Made by a program: the position numbers and the translations under genes. A DNA stretch of 64,000 bases from Nitrospirales bacterium (lineage in GTDB: Bacteria; Nitrospirota; Nitrospiria; Nitrospirales; UBA8639), in assembly GCA_021604105.1 (NCBI GenBank), contig BQIW01000008.1:1-64000 (forward strand), written 5' to 3'. Position 1 is the first letter of the stretch, and the number at the start of each line of letters is the position of its first letter. The notes under the pieces are model-generated. The model did not search any database. It was not told the origin of the DNA and saw only the letters and a program-made list of their open reading frames with translations. Positions 52,953-62,396 of this stretch are shown here, piece by piece.

Positions 52953-54313
52953 CTCTTGAACCCCTTGAAACTTCTATGTCCGTCGGGCGGGTGGCGATTG
53001 CCGCCTCTGCCCTGACGCATAGCCTCTTTGCCACGTTCATTGTGGGATCCTCCCTAATCGGTGCGGTGACAGCGACCTGGAGCTATATAACGGGAAAGGC
53101 CTGGCTACTCAGGTTGGCCAAGTTGATTGCGTTTGCCTTGGTGCTTTCCACTGCAACCGTGTCATTTTTTGGCGTCGTGCTCGTGGTTGCTCTGAACATC
53201 TATTGGCCTCAATTTTGGCATCGCCTGTTTCATGTGATGTTCTGGCCGTTTTTAGGAGAGGCGGCGTTATTTTTGGGGGAGGCGATATTTGCGTATGCCT
53301 GGTATTACCTTTGGGAATGGGGTCGGCATGGATGGAGACAAAAAGTGCATTTGGCATTTGTGTGGCTTGCCGCAGGCTGTGCCTTAAGTGCCATGCTTTT
53401 GATCGATATCACCGCTTCCTATATGTTGACGCCCCATCCGGTTTATGCCGCATGGGAAAACGTTTTCAATCCCACCATGATTCATCTTGATCTTCACCGG
53501 TGGTTTGGCAATCTGACCTGGGCGGGTTTTGCCCTGGCGGGCATCTGTGCCGTAGGTTATTTGAAATCGACAACCGAGACCGATCGAAATTTTTTCCAAA
53601 AAGCAGGAAGTTTCTGTTTTTTGATTGGTTACGGAGCCTTGCTGGTCATGCCGGTGGTGGGATATCAATATTTGCTTCATTTGCGTTATGGGCAACCCCA
53701 GGCGTTTTATACCGTGATGTTAGGAGAACGCTCGTGGCTTTTTGATGTCGTTGCGTTGTTGTACGGATTATTAATGCTGGTCGGTTCTTTATATGTTATT
53801 CAGATGGTTCGGTCGCTATCAAAACCACCTCCCTCTTTCACCGGATTTATTCCCCTTTCATTCACTGTCACCGTAATCGCTGCGATGATGTTGGCGATGC
53901 CCTATCAATTGCAGCATATCCCTCTTCTCAATGATTTAACCGATCAGGAAATTAATCCGTTAGGAAAGATGCAGCCGTATAAATATTTTGCGCTTTCGGG
54001 ACTTGTTATTTTTGGTGTAGGACATTGGATCTATTCCGTGCGTGTCTTTGGTCGAATGCCCCCTGCCACCGCCTCGAGTATCGACACCGGAACTCCACGA
54101 AGACGGATGGCGGGTTTGTTGATGACGTTGGCAGGTTTGACGGTGATCATTCTGTTAGCCATGGGATGGGTCCGCGAATCTGCCAGAGCGGTCAACGGGT
54201 ACCTTATTTATGATGTGATGCGGTTGGAGGACGAGAAATCGACGTATCAAGCCTCTCCCTCCGATAATGGTATCCTTTCGCAGGAGATTCCTTACGACCC
54301 CTTTGAACGATAA
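52949..54313 (+). CDS. Cytochrome-bd-like oxidase subunit I homologue, copy 2 (keeps Glu residues)
   Basis: 454 aa with about ten to eleven helices, no Q-loop. His 24 (ALTHSLFA) matches CydA His 19; His 183 (DLHRWFGNL) matches CydA His 186. Glu 104 and Glu 111 (FLGEAALFLGEAIF) lie where CydA has its functional glutamates, unlike copy 1. The C-terminal MGWVRESARAVNG matches the motif of copy 1. This copy is the better candidate for an oxygen-reducing heme site. The start overlaps the stop of copy 1 (ATGA), so the whole series from actA is one transcript. Confidence 0.82.
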   Translation: MTLEPLETSMSVGRVAIAASALTHSLFATFIVGSSLIGAVTATWSYITGKAWLLRLAKLIAFALVLSTATVSFFGVVLVVALNIYWPQFWHRLFHVMFWPFLGEAALFLGEAIFAYAWYYLWEWGRHGWRQKVHLAFVWLAAGCALSAMLLIDITASYMLTPHPVYAAWENVFNPTMIHLDLHRWFGNLTWAGFALAGICAVGYLKSTTETDRNFFQKAGSFCFLIGYGALLVMPVVGYQYLLHLRYGQPQAFYTVMLGERSWLFDVVALLYGLLMLVGSLYVIQMVRSLSKPPPSFTGFIPLSFTVTVIAAMMLAMPYQLQHIPLLNDLTDQEINPLGKMQPYKYFALSGLVIFGVGHWIYSVRVFGRMPPATASSIDTGTPRRRMAGLLMTLAGLTVIILLAMGWVRESARAVNGYLIYDVMRLEDEKSTYQASPSDNGILSQEIPYDPFER

Positions 54314-54837
54314 TCCCTTCTTTCATGTTCCACGTAAGGGCAGAGTCTTCGCCGGTGGCAAGTCCGGCATTGGCGGTCAAGAGATGTCATAGTCTAACAA
54401 GATAAAGATGTGACCTGGTGAAAGACGATAGATTTCCTAACCGCGTCATAACGGAAGCGGATGTTGTGAGAGAAAAATCATAACCAACCTGTTTTTTATC
54501 TCTCTACCCACTGAGGAAGAATGACTGACACAGAGGTCATACTATCCTTGACGATCATGTTGCCCTCCTTTGTATTTTTCAAGGGGGCTTTCTTTTACCC
54601 AATCCTTCTCTTAATCAACCTGCACCGATGGTGTCTTCCCACGCAAACGTCACGGGACGAACCTTTTACAAACCCTGGTCTTTACGTTGTTGTCTATCAT
54701 CACAAACCAGACTGACCATAATTTTTTCGTATCCTGGTGACTGACCGTGGGGTTTCTGGAAGAATGGTGTTTTTTAATTTTCCAAGACAGTCGAATACAT
54801 TACGCTTGTCCGTCATACCGGGTGGGAGGAGTCGCAC
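54314..54837. other. Intergenic region before mgtE
   Basis: 524 bases after the respiratory operon. Apart from the hairpin listed at 54562 no gene is supported; a 64-codon frame at 54521 spans that hairpin. I looked for an M-box-like Mg riboswitch before mgtE and cannot recognise one. Confidence 0.4.
54562..54596 (+). terminator. Possible rho-independent terminator
   Basis: GCCCTCCTTTG pairs imperfectly with CAAGGGGGC across TATTTTT, followed by TTTCTTTT. The T-rich tail on the plus strand suits termination of the upstream transcript about 250 bases after the operon or attenuation ahead of mgtE. Confidence 0.45.
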
Positions 54838-56187
54838 ATGGAGACATCTACGGTAAAGGAGTTGATTGCACAAGAAAAGTGGTCGGCATTGGGAGAATTA
54901 TTGAACGACCTTCCGCTTCCCGAAGCAGCTGAGGCCCTGGCGCATATCCCCAAATCCGCGCGCGTCCCCATATTCAATTCTCTGTCTCGCCATGATTACG
55001 GGGAACTGTTTTCATACCTGACGCCCGAAATTCAAGCTTCGTTATGGGCCGAACTCACCGACAGGGAAGCGGGTGAATTGTTGGCAAAACTGAGGCCTGA
55101 CGACCGGACGGGAATATTAGAGGAATTGCCCACCCCCACAATTAGCCGGTTACTCAACCTTTTAGGTCCTGAAGACCGGCAGGAAGCACAACAGCTCTTA
55201 GGATATCCCGATGAAAGTGTCGGTCGATTAATGACTCCTGACTACGTGGCTGTGCTTCCCGGCTGGACCATCCAACGAGCTCTTACCCATATACGTTGGA
55301 AAGGTCGTGAATGCGAGACCATTTCGACCATTTATATCACAGATGAGAATGGGAAATTATTGGATGCATTAGAGATACAACGATTTGTATTAGCTGAGCC
55401 CTTGGAGACGGTCGATCGCATCATGGACCAATCCTTCATCGCACTCTCGGCCTGGGACGATCGGGAGGAAGCCGTCCGCATGATGCAAAAATATGATCTT
55501 TTTGCACTTCCTGTCCTTGACATTACAGGCATCTTACTCGGAATTGTGACAGCCGATGATGTGTTGGATGTGGCCGAAGAAGAAGCGACGGAAGACATTC
55601 AAAAAGGTGCAGCGGTCGAACCATTGAAAACCAGTTATCGGGAAACGGGTATCTGGATGTTATATCGCAAACGTATTCCCTGGCTTATGGCCTTAATCCT
55701 GGTGAATCTGACTGCTTCCAGTGTCATCGCCGTGTATGAAGAAACGCTAGCTTCCGCACTTGTCTTAACATTTTTTATCCCCATATTAATGGGAAGCGGA
55801 GGGAACACCGGTGCACAAGCCGCCATGCTGATGGTTCGAGCCCTCGCCATTGAGGACGTGAAAGCCTCACAGTGGCTGAACACAGCCTGGAAAGAGCTGG
55901 CCGTAGGGAGTTCCCTGGGCTTAACAATGGGAATTGGCGCCGGTTGTATCGGTTATGCATGGGGAGGGATAGTTGTCGGCGTGGGTGTTGGATTAGCAAT
56001 GGTTGCAGTCGTTGTGGTCTCCAATCTCCTCGGCGTCATATTTCCTGTCTTATTAGCAAAACTAGGTATAGACCCTGCTGTCGCTAGTAGCCCCATGGTC
56101 ACATCGACTACGGATGTCACAAGCCTTATCCTGTATTTTTCTATTGTCAGAGTGGTAATCGATAATCTGCAAGGAGGAGGCTTGTAA
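54838..56187 (+). CDS. mgtE: Magnesium transporter MgtE
   Basis: 449 aa: an N-terminal superhelical MgtE_N domain (about 5-125, with LSRHDYGELFSYLTPE), a CBS pair (about 130-255, GRLMTPDYVAVLPGWT and VTADDVLDVAEEEA), a connecting helix, then a five-helix pore domain. The pore half has NTGAQAAMLMVRALAI near 323 and ends with ASSPMVTSTTDVTSLILYF, the Mg-binding signature. It imports Mg2+ along the gradient, gated by cytosolic Mg bound to the CBS domains. The start is an ATG after GTGGGAGGAG. Full family length. Confidence 0.95.
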   Translation: METSTVKELIAQEKWSALGELLNDLPLPEAAEALAHIPKSARVPIFNSLSRHDYGELFSYLTPEIQASLWAELTDREAGELLAKLRPDDRTGILEELPTPTISRLLNLLGPEDRQEAQQLLGYPDESVGRLMTPDYVAVLPGWTIQRALTHIRWKGRECETISTIYITDENGKLLDALEIQRFVLAEPLETVDRIMDQSFIALSAWDDREEAVRMMQKYDLFALPVLDITGILLGIVTADDVLDVAEEEATEDIQKGAAVEPLKTSYRETGIWMLYRKRIPWLMALILVNLTASSVIAVYEETLASALVLTFFIPILMGSGGNTGAQAAMLMVRALAIEDVKASQWLNTAWKELAVGSSLGLTMGIGAGCIGYAWGGIVVGVGVGLAMVAVVVVSNLLGVIFPVLLAKLGIDPAVASSPMVTSTTDVTSLILYFSIVRVVIDNLQGGGL

Positions 56188-56372
56188 TGGTCCAGCGGCC
56201 GGGCAGAGAATAAGAACATGGTGTAACCCTCGAGCGTCTTGCTCTGGACGTTCTTGATGAAGGGGTTCCGAATTTGTCTAGTGGTGAGTCATACGTGCTA
56301 TGGAATAAAGTACAACCCGGCGATTTTTTTCATCTTGAACAGGGTAAACCACCGGTTAGAGGAGAATGCGTA

Positions 56373-56846
56373 ATGCTGACACTATTCTTGAAGGTTCTGT
56401 TCTTTTCCGCTCTGATCATTTCTTCGAGTCATGCAGAGGAAATTGGAAGTGTGGATACGAAATTCAATTTTCTTGGCCCTGATCACAAAATTGTGATTGA
56501 AGCGTTTGATGATCCCAAAATTGAAGGAGTCACTTGCCACCTGAGTCGATCGAAGACAGGAGGACTCAAAGGCATGGTTGGAGTGGCTGAAGATACTTCT
56601 GATGCGTCAATTGCCTGCCGCCAGGTCGGCCCCATCCGAATTATCGCTGAGCTTGAAGAAGGTGAAAAGGTATTTCATGAGAGTCGTTCGTTCATCTTTA
56701 AAAAATTACAAGTGGTTCGTTTTTTCGACAAGAAACGTCAGACATTCATTTATCTGGTCTACAGCGATAAAGTGATCGAGGGTTCACCCAAAAATTCGAT
56801 CTCAACGGTGCCGATCAGATCGTGGTCAAATGCACCACACCAATAA
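56373..56846 (+). CDS. creA: CreA family periplasmic protein
   Basis: 157 aa. The signal peptide [21 protein letters not shown] is followed by a conserved core: [20 protein letters not shown] near 32-52, a Cys in [12 protein letters not shown] near 55 and a second in [10 protein letters not shown] near 80, which probably form a disulfide. This matches E. coli CreA (PF05981). Its function is unknown despite its position beside creBCD in enterobacteria. The ATG at 56373 follows AGAGGAG. No creBCD genes are present here. Confidence 0.88.
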   Translation: MLTLFLKVLFFSALIISSSHAEEIGSVDTKFNFLGPDHKIVIEAFDDPKIEGVTCHLSRSKTGGLKGMVGVAEDTSDASIACRQVGPIRIIAELEEGEKVFHESRSFIFKKLQVVRFFDKKRQTFIYLVYSDKVIEGSPKNSISTVPIRSWSNAPHQ

Positions 56847-57344
56847 AAAAATTCAGGGAGATTAGCATCCACGTTACTTTATCGTAATTTCGTCAACCCT
56901 CTCTCGGCATGCACTGTTGTTTGTAAACAGAAAAGGTCCGGATGGGGCCTGGAAAGATGGACTCAAGGTCTTCGAGACCGCCGGGTTATTACTGATCAAA
57001 GTCTTCGTCCTTGATCCTGGGAAGAAAATATTGAAGGACCGTTATATGGATGTGCACTCCCAAAATACGTCACAATGAGAAGTAGCCGAACTTCCATAAA
57101 TCCCTCCAACATCAGGCACTTCGCCTCACACACCCATCGCCTCCCGGGGTATCCAGGGTTTTGGACAGGACCATTTTTCTCCGATTTCGTTTAAAACAGA
57201 CAAATAAGCAACGCTTTTTTCGTCATACCAACGGATCGATTCCAGGTAATAGATTCTCTCTTGAGTGGGTTCACTCTGACCTGACACACCGAACAGGGTC
57301 GTTTTTTCCTAAGAGAGAAATCGAAATATAAGGAACCTCGGATA
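56847..57344. other. Intergenic region with an unassigned open frame
   Basis: 498 bases. One frame from about 56868 to the TGA at 57076-57078 stays open for about 70 codons (ALLFVNRKGPDGAWKDGL, LLLIKVFVLDPGKK) but has no ATG or GTG near its beginning and no family I recognise. It may be a decayed gene or chance. No hairpin of note. Confidence 0.3.
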
Positions 57345-58811
57345 ATGCAGATGGAAAACTTTGTTCTACAAGGCCGCATACGGCTTCTGTTATGGATAAT
57401 GTTCGTGATGCTCACCCTGCCATCCGTTGGTTTGGGCAAAGTGGACCAAAATGTCATTACGGACAAGGATATTACCGTCGCAATTGAAAGCCGTTTCCTC
57501 GTCGATCCGACTGTCCCCTCAGATGGTATTGATGTCCATACGGATAATGGAGTCGTCATGTTGTCGGGAGAGGTCCCTACGCTGCTGGCCAGAGAGCGTG
57601 CAGGAAAAATCGTAGCCAGCATTCGAGGGGTTCAAGCCCTTATAAATATCATCGGGGTGAACCCTACCAGCCGGATTGGCGATAAAGAACTACGATCCAA
57701 GGTATTCGCGGCATTAGCCGCAGATCCGGCATCCGACTCGTATGAAATCACCGTACAAGTTGATCAGGGTCGAGTCATGCTGACTGGAACAGTAGAAAGT
57801 TGGCAGGAAAAGCAACTGACTGAGGAAGTGGTCAAATCAGTGAAAGGGGTTCAGTCTCTCAAGAGCCGGATCACCGTTAACCCGATGACTTCTCGTCCCG
57901 ACTCCGAAATCGAGGCGGAAATTTTCCGTCGCCTTCAATCCGACGTATGGGTCCATGAAAGCCTTATCGGCATCATGGTCGACCAGGGGCATGTCACATT
58001 AACCGGTACGGTGGGGAGTCTGGCTGAAAAGAATAGCGCGTATACAGATGCCTGGGTGGGCGGAGTCAAGGAGGTAAACGTGGCCCCACTCAAAGTTAAA
58101 TGGTGGGCACGGGACCGCATGCTTCGTCATCGCAAAGAAGCGTTGACATCAAACACCCATACAGCAGAGGCCATACGAACCGCCTTCCGATATGAGCCTC
58201 GCCTTCAGGAGGTTGAAATCGCCGTTCGTGTGGTCGACGGAACCGCTTTCCTTGTCGGGATTGTGAATAACCTGGCGGCTAAATACGCTGCGGAAAAGAT
58301 AACACGGAATACGGAAGGTATTTGGCGGGTACGCAGCTTCATTAAAGTTCGTCCTCCCGTGCGACTTGCTGATCGCGAACTGGAAAAACAAGTCCGTGAA
58401 GCCTTCAATCAGCATCCTCTCATTGACAGCTACGAAATTAAGGTTTCAGCCAATAGTGGAAACGTGTCTCTCGAGGGATACCTCAACTCTCCAACCGAAA
58501 TTTCCCAAACCGTTCGAACCGCGGCAAGAGTCAAGGGTGTCATCGATATCACGAATTACCTCCAAATCCAATCGCCGGGAAAATTGGATGAAGATATTTG
58601 GGAAGAGATCAGACGTGCGTTGTGGTGGGATCCTGATCTGTATGACCAGGATATTACGGTTACCGTATCCAATGGCATCGTCACCCTGAAGGGAACGGTT
58701 CCCTCCCTCGTGGAATGGAGACGAGCCAGAGACGTCGGGCGGAATTCCGGAGCCGAACGGGTTCGTAATCGTTTAACCGTGCGGTATGGTCCGGATTTTC
58801 ATTCAACCTGA
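57345..58811 (+). CDS. Exported protein with six BON domains, copy 1
   Basis: 488 aa. A signal peptide (about residues 10-32, IRLLLWIMFVMLTLPSVGLG) is followed by six BON domains of about 68 residues each. Each has a DxxI helix, a strand like VHTDNGVVMLSGEV, VQVDQGRVMLTGTV or VTVSNGIVTLKGTV, then a helix and a (V/G)xGVxxxxxx closing strand. Domain 2 has ESWQEKQ and domain 6 LWWDPDLYDQDITV. Multi-BON proteins likely bind membranes or outer-membrane components during osmotic stress. The gene at 59447 has the same architecture. The start has two nearby ATGs (57345, 57351). Confidence 0.85.
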   Translation: MQMENFVLQGRIRLLLWIMFVMLTLPSVGLGKVDQNVITDKDITVAIESRFLVDPTVPSDGIDVHTDNGVVMLSGEVPTLLARERAGKIVASIRGVQALINIIGVNPTSRIGDKELRSKVFAALAADPASDSYEITVQVDQGRVMLTGTVESWQEKQLTEEVVKSVKGVQSLKSRITVNPMTSRPDSEIEAEIFRRLQSDVWVHESLIGIMVDQGHVTLTGTVGSLAEKNSAYTDAWVGGVKEVNVAPLKVKWWARDRMLRHRKEALTSNTHTAEAIRTAFRYEPRLQEVEIAVRVVDGTAFLVGIVNNLAAKYAAEKITRNTEGIWRVRSFIKVRPPVRLADRELEKQVREAFNQHPLIDSYEIKVSANSGNVSLEGYLNSPTEISQTVRTAARVKGVIDITNYLQIQSPGKLDEDIWEEIRRALWWDPDLYDQDITVTVSNGIVTLKGTVPSLVEWRRARDVGRNSGAERVRNRLTVRYGPDFHST

Positions 58812-58866
58812 GATGAAATATTGTTTTCTAAACCCACTCCAAGAGTGTTGAGAAAGGAGAGTAGGT

Positions 58867-59220
58867 ATGCGACAGATCTTTTCACCACAATCAATCATCT
58901 ACCTCATCAGCATAATCCTCTGCATGTTCTCATTTTTGAATCTATCATTCGGGAAAACCTGGAATTTCGAACAGACTCCTATTCTACCCATTACATTAGT
59001 CAAGGATGTTCAGCCAAATCGCGATGCCTACATTAAAGATGTCCGCCAACAACTACAAAAATCCCGAGCGCTCCTTACTGATCTTAAAATGATGCAAACA
59101 CAGGCTTCCAGTCAAGAGAAGCAAGCGGATTTAAATGCCCCCATCATGAAACTCACGAAGGAACTGGAACATGCGGAACGTATCGCCAAAAATCTTGATG
59201 TCATTGATCCCCAACCCTGA
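58867..59220 (+). CDS. Small exported protein, unknown
   Basis: 117 aa. The N-terminal hydrophobic segment (IIYLISIILCMFSFLNLSFG, about 9-28) is a signal peptide. The mature part is a helix-rich region with a Lys/Gln/Glu coiled coil (DVRQQLQKSRALLTDLKMMQ) and ends NLDVIDPQP. No family recognised. The start follows AGAAAGGAGAG. It sits between the two six-BON genes on the same strand, so an accessory role to them is possible. Confidence 0.65.
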   Translation: MRQIFSPQSIIYLISIILCMFSFLNLSFGKTWNFEQTPILPITLVKDVQPNRDAYIKDVRQQLQKSRALLTDLKMMQTQASSQEKQADLNAPIMKLTKELEHAERIAKNLDVIDPQP

Positions 59221-59446
59221 TTGAGGAATAAGACTGAAATGGATGCAGTGTTAGCAGACCTGGAAGTCACCTATGCCGAAACATTCCCCCTCCTCCAGGA
59301 CAGACGTCGATCTGAAAAATTTGCAACGGAATAGGGGAAAAAGGTCGAAAGGATTGATTTTTAAAAAACACATTGGCCGCAAAAAAAGCCCATCACTTAC
59401 AAACCAGAAAGGGGTTGACTCCAACCTTGTGAGGGAATTACACCTG

Positions 59447-60934
59447 ATGCCACCACTCCTTTTCAACAGCCCTACAATCACACAAGCCTCGATGGTGAGT
59501 GTCGTTGTCCTGACCGGCATTTTCCTTTTGTGGCCTCTCGCAAGAGGCGCAGAACAAGAACGGCTTATGATGATGGAAGGAGAAATGATCCTGGCCATCG
59601 AAGACCGGCTGGCCCGAGACGAACTTGTACAGGAAAATCTGATTGATGTTGTCAGCGAACAAGGCATTGTCACGCTGCTGGGCGAGGTGGACAACATCCT
59701 GGCCAAGGAACGGGCAGCAGCCCTGACAGGAACCATCAAGGGGGTGCGCGGTGTCATTAATCAAATACTCGTGAATCCATCGAATACTCATAAGGATCAG
59801 GAAATTGAAGAACAGGTGAAATCGGCCTTATTAGAAAACCCCGCGACGGAACTGTATGACATGAATGTAAGAGTCACAGACGGTCGTGTGACCCTAACCG
59901 GCACCGTTCAATCCTGGCAGGAAAAACAATTGGCCTTTCAGGTGGCGAAAGGAGTCGAAGGAATCATAGACATTCAGGATAAGCTGGCGGTCCTCACCGT
60001 CAGGAATCGTTCTGATAACGCCGTTAAACAAGAAATTTTGCAACGCCTGCATCATGATGTGTGGATTAACCCATCATCCGTGATGATAACCGTTCGGGAT
60101 GGACAGGTCACAGTTTCCGGTGCCGTGAGAAGTGTTGATGAGAAATCCAGGATTATCTCGCTGTCCTGGGTGCATGGCGTCACGTCCGTCAATGGAGAAC
60201 ACCTGAAGGTAGAATGGTCGGACCGTAAACCCATGCGGCGTTCAGGCTTTCACATACCATCCGATGAGACCATCCAAAATGCCATCTATGATGCGCTTTC
60301 CTATGACCCCAGGATAACCAATGCGGATATCACGATTGAAGTGGAGGAGGGACTCGTCACACTTACCGGTATCGTCGATAACCTCCAAGCCAAGACCACT
60401 GCCGAAGAAGATACCTGGAATACTACCGGCGTCTACAATGTCATTAACCTCTTAAAAGTACGCATGAACCCAAATTATTCCGATGAAAATATTGCCGCAC
60501 GCGTCAAGGAGGTATTTCTCCATGATCCCTTGCTTGATCATAAGGACATCATGGTCCGTGTCAATAATCAGGCTATCTCCCTGAAGGGTACGGTAAAGTC
60601 ACGATCTCAGAAATCACGGGCAGAGTTACTCGCCTCCCGTGTTAAAGGTGCGACAACTGTGAATAACCGTCTGAAATATGCGGTTGAGTGGCAGGATAAG
60701 TCCGATCCTGAACTTCGACAGAATATCAAAGACCAACTATGGTGGAGTCCTTTTTTATCTGATCACTCCATCTCTGTCCAGGTTGAAAATGGGGTCGCGA
60801 CGCTGATGGGTTTTGTTCAGAGTTGGCAACAACGTTCCCTCGCAGAAGAACATGCCTTTGTCGCAGGAGCCAGATTTGTTCACAATCGATTACAAGTGGA
60901 CCCTTCAAGTCAGATTCCCCATTTAACGCAGTAA
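59447..60934 (+). CDS. Exported protein with six BON domains, copy 2
   Basis: About 495 aa from this start (553 aa from an ATG at 59273). The chosen start puts a signal peptide (MVSVVVLTGIFLLWPLARGA) at the N-terminus. The longer form would bury it behind 58 basic residues. Six BON domains follow in the same order as copy 1: domain 1 VVSEQGIVTLLGEV, domain 2 VRVTDGRVTLTGTVQSWQEK, domain 3 ITVRDGQVTVSGAV, domain 4 IEVEEGLVTLTGIV, domain 5 VRVNNQAISLKGTV, domain 6 VQVENGVATLMGFV. Shared local motifs (QSWQEKQ, DQLWWSPFLSDHSISV) show duplication of the entire gene. Confidence 0.82.
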   Translation: MPPLLFNSPTITQASMVSVVVLTGIFLLWPLARGAEQERLMMMEGEMILAIEDRLARDELVQENLIDVVSEQGIVTLLGEVDNILAKERAAALTGTIKGVRGVINQILVNPSNTHKDQEIEEQVKSALLENPATELYDMNVRVTDGRVTLTGTVQSWQEKQLAFQVAKGVEGIIDIQDKLAVLTVRNRSDNAVKQEILQRLHHDVWINPSSVMITVRDGQVTVSGAVRSVDEKSRIISLSWVHGVTSVNGEHLKVEWSDRKPMRRSGFHIPSDETIQNAIYDALSYDPRITNADITIEVEEGLVTLTGIVDNLQAKTTAEEDTWNTTGVYNVINLLKVRMNPNYSDENIAARVKEVFLHDPLLDHKDIMVRVNNQAISLKGTVKSRSQKSRAELLASRVKGATTVNNRLKYAVEWQDKSDPELRQNIKDQLWWSPFLSDHSISVQVENGVATLMGFVQSWQQRSLAEEHAFVAGARFVHNRLQVDPSSQIPHLTQ

Positions 60935-60997
60935 AAAAATTCCGTGGCCAACTTCTCTACCTTTCGACCAGAGACATCTCAAGCAAGGTTTAAAAAT

Positions 60998-61978
60998 TCA
61001 GACAAGGAAAAGAATGGTGATGCCACCCAAATAGACAAGTAAAATAAAGAAACTTTCGAATCCGATATTGGCGATGCCATGTTCCTCCCGACGCAGCAAC
61101 CCAAGCAGTAATATCCCGTTCATGAGCATCGTTAAGGCGATCAGATAGACTTGCTGATTCGTGGTAGCATGGTAAATTGAACCTTCTTGATAGGCGAAAT
61201 CTGAAAATGCGACCAGAAGGGTGTCAAAGGTATTACCTCCTATAATTCCTCCTACGGCAAGCGTCAGCGCCCCCCTACGTACTGCCGCCAGTGAGGTGAT
61301 CAATTCAGGCAAAGATGTACTCATGGTCGTGAAGACTCCCCCCACAAGCGTTTCAGAAAGTCCGGTATGAGTCACGAGAGAGACGGCTGAACCGGCAAGA
61401 ATCCACCCGGCCGTTCCAATGAGCAAGGCCGAGGCCGTGAACGCTATTAATAATTTCGGAAGATTTTCATGCCGGTTGCCCGCCTCCGGTTCATCGGGTT
61501 TCGTGTGGGGCGTTAACTTGGGACTCCATAGTGGGTCAACATGGGAATGATGAACCAGCCGAAGACCAAACATGTATATGGCGACGACACACGGAGTAAC
61601 CGGATGCACATTCAATATGCTGAATTCAGGCCCCACGATGGCGAGCAAAATGAGCGAAAGCATGCTCATGAGGAGCACCCCGTTCATGAGATTCGCGGAG
61701 GACGCCGCGGCATGCTCCAAATTGGCATGCCGATAGGTCATATCGGCAATGGCAAGAAAAGCCGTTTGTATGGCAATGCCACCCAGGGCATGGCTCACTG
61801 CAAATTCAGCATGACCGCCCCATGCGGTTGTCACGGAAGTTACAATGCCCGGCAAGGAGGTACTGGCCCCCAGGAACACAGCACCCGCAAGGGCCTCCCC
61901 AATCCCTGTTCGATCAGCCAGCCGGTCTACCAATTGGGTAAGTTTCCACCCAACCAGTCCAATGACCGCTGTGGACAT
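60998..61978 (-). CDS. Sodium/calcium exchanger-family membrane protein, N-terminus probably lost
   Basis: 326 aa from the first ATG, with about ten membrane helices in two halves. The second alpha-repeat is normal (STSLPELITS with GGIIGGNTFD). In the first the motif is ASTSLPGIVTS, Gly for Glu, followed by HALGGIAIQTAFLAIADM, a form shared by a recognised subgroup. The frame remains open for 22 codons upstream (SLDSERWSLTLSVVLFF), continuing the first membrane helix, to a TAA at 62045-62047 at the edge of transposase debris; no ATG, GTG or TTG lies there. The original start was therefore likely removed by insertion. Cation exchange is inferred from family. Confidence 0.75.
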   Translation of the reverse strand: MSTAVIGLVGWKLTQLVDRLADRTGIGEALAGAVFLGASTSLPGIVTSVTTAWGGHAEFAVSHALGGIAIQTAFLAIADMTYRHANLEHAAASSANLMNGVLLMSMLSLILLAIVGPEFSILNVHPVTPCVVAIYMFGLRLVHHSHVDPLWSPKLTPHTKPDEPEAGNRHENLPKLLIAFTASALLIGTAGWILAGSAVSLVTHTGLSETLVGGVFTTMSTSLPELITSLAAVRRGALTLAVGGIIGGNTFDTLLVAFSDFAYQEGSIYHATTNQQVYLIALTMLMNGILLLGLLRREEHGIANIGFESFFILLVYLGGITILFLV

Positions 61979-62044
61979 GAAAAAAAGAACAACGCTAAGA
62001 GTGAGAGACCACCGCTCGGAATCCAGTGAATAGATCCTTTTGGG

Positions 62045-62377
62045 TTAGAAGTTTGGGATTGAGATCAATACCGCTTCCATTGATCTCATGCTCTTCCGAA
62101 CGACGTTGATAGCTGAGATATGTCTAATGGTATACGAGGAGCATTTGTAATCCAAACGGTTCCGCCGGATTTTTTGACTGATGGTGGCTTTATGTACTTC
62201 GATGACCTTCGCCATTTGGGTTTGATTCTGGCCCGTTTGCACGAGGGCATGAATTGGTATCGTTGTTCGCGGGTCAGCTGCGCATAGGAACTTATGTGTA
62301 CTCCTCTTACGTGGGTCGGTGAGACAAGGCCACGATGTTATCGCAGCTGCTCCCGCAACCAAGAGGTCAAGTTGCAA
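62045..62377 (-). pseudogene. IS30-like transposase N-terminal fragment
   Basis: The frame contains TTIPIHALVQTGQNQTQMAK then VIEVHKATISQKIRRNR, which is the helix-turn-helix of IS30 transposases (QIYALLKAGHSQTEIAKVL... pattern). After RRNR the sequence runs into unrelated codons and a stop, so the catalytic domain is missing. The first 25 residues are also unlike IS30. It is a broken remnant, 66 bases from the exchanger gene. Confidence 0.65.
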
Positions 62378-62396
62378 TTATGAGTGGTATCCAAGA

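Noticed and set aside
54314-54837. Possible Mg-sensing riboswitch upstream of mgtE
   Set aside because: No M-box-like conserved stems could be recognised by eye; only one imperfect hairpin with a T-tail is present.
59273-59446. Longer N-terminus for the second six-BON protein
   Set aside because: It adds 58 basic, non-conserved residues before an evident signal peptide; kept only as an alternative start.
60998-61978. Calling the first alpha-repeat Gly (SLPG) a loss-of-function mutation
   Set aside because: The surrounding GGIAIQTAFLAIAD pattern appears to be a regular feature of a subgroup of this family, so it is not evidence of decay.
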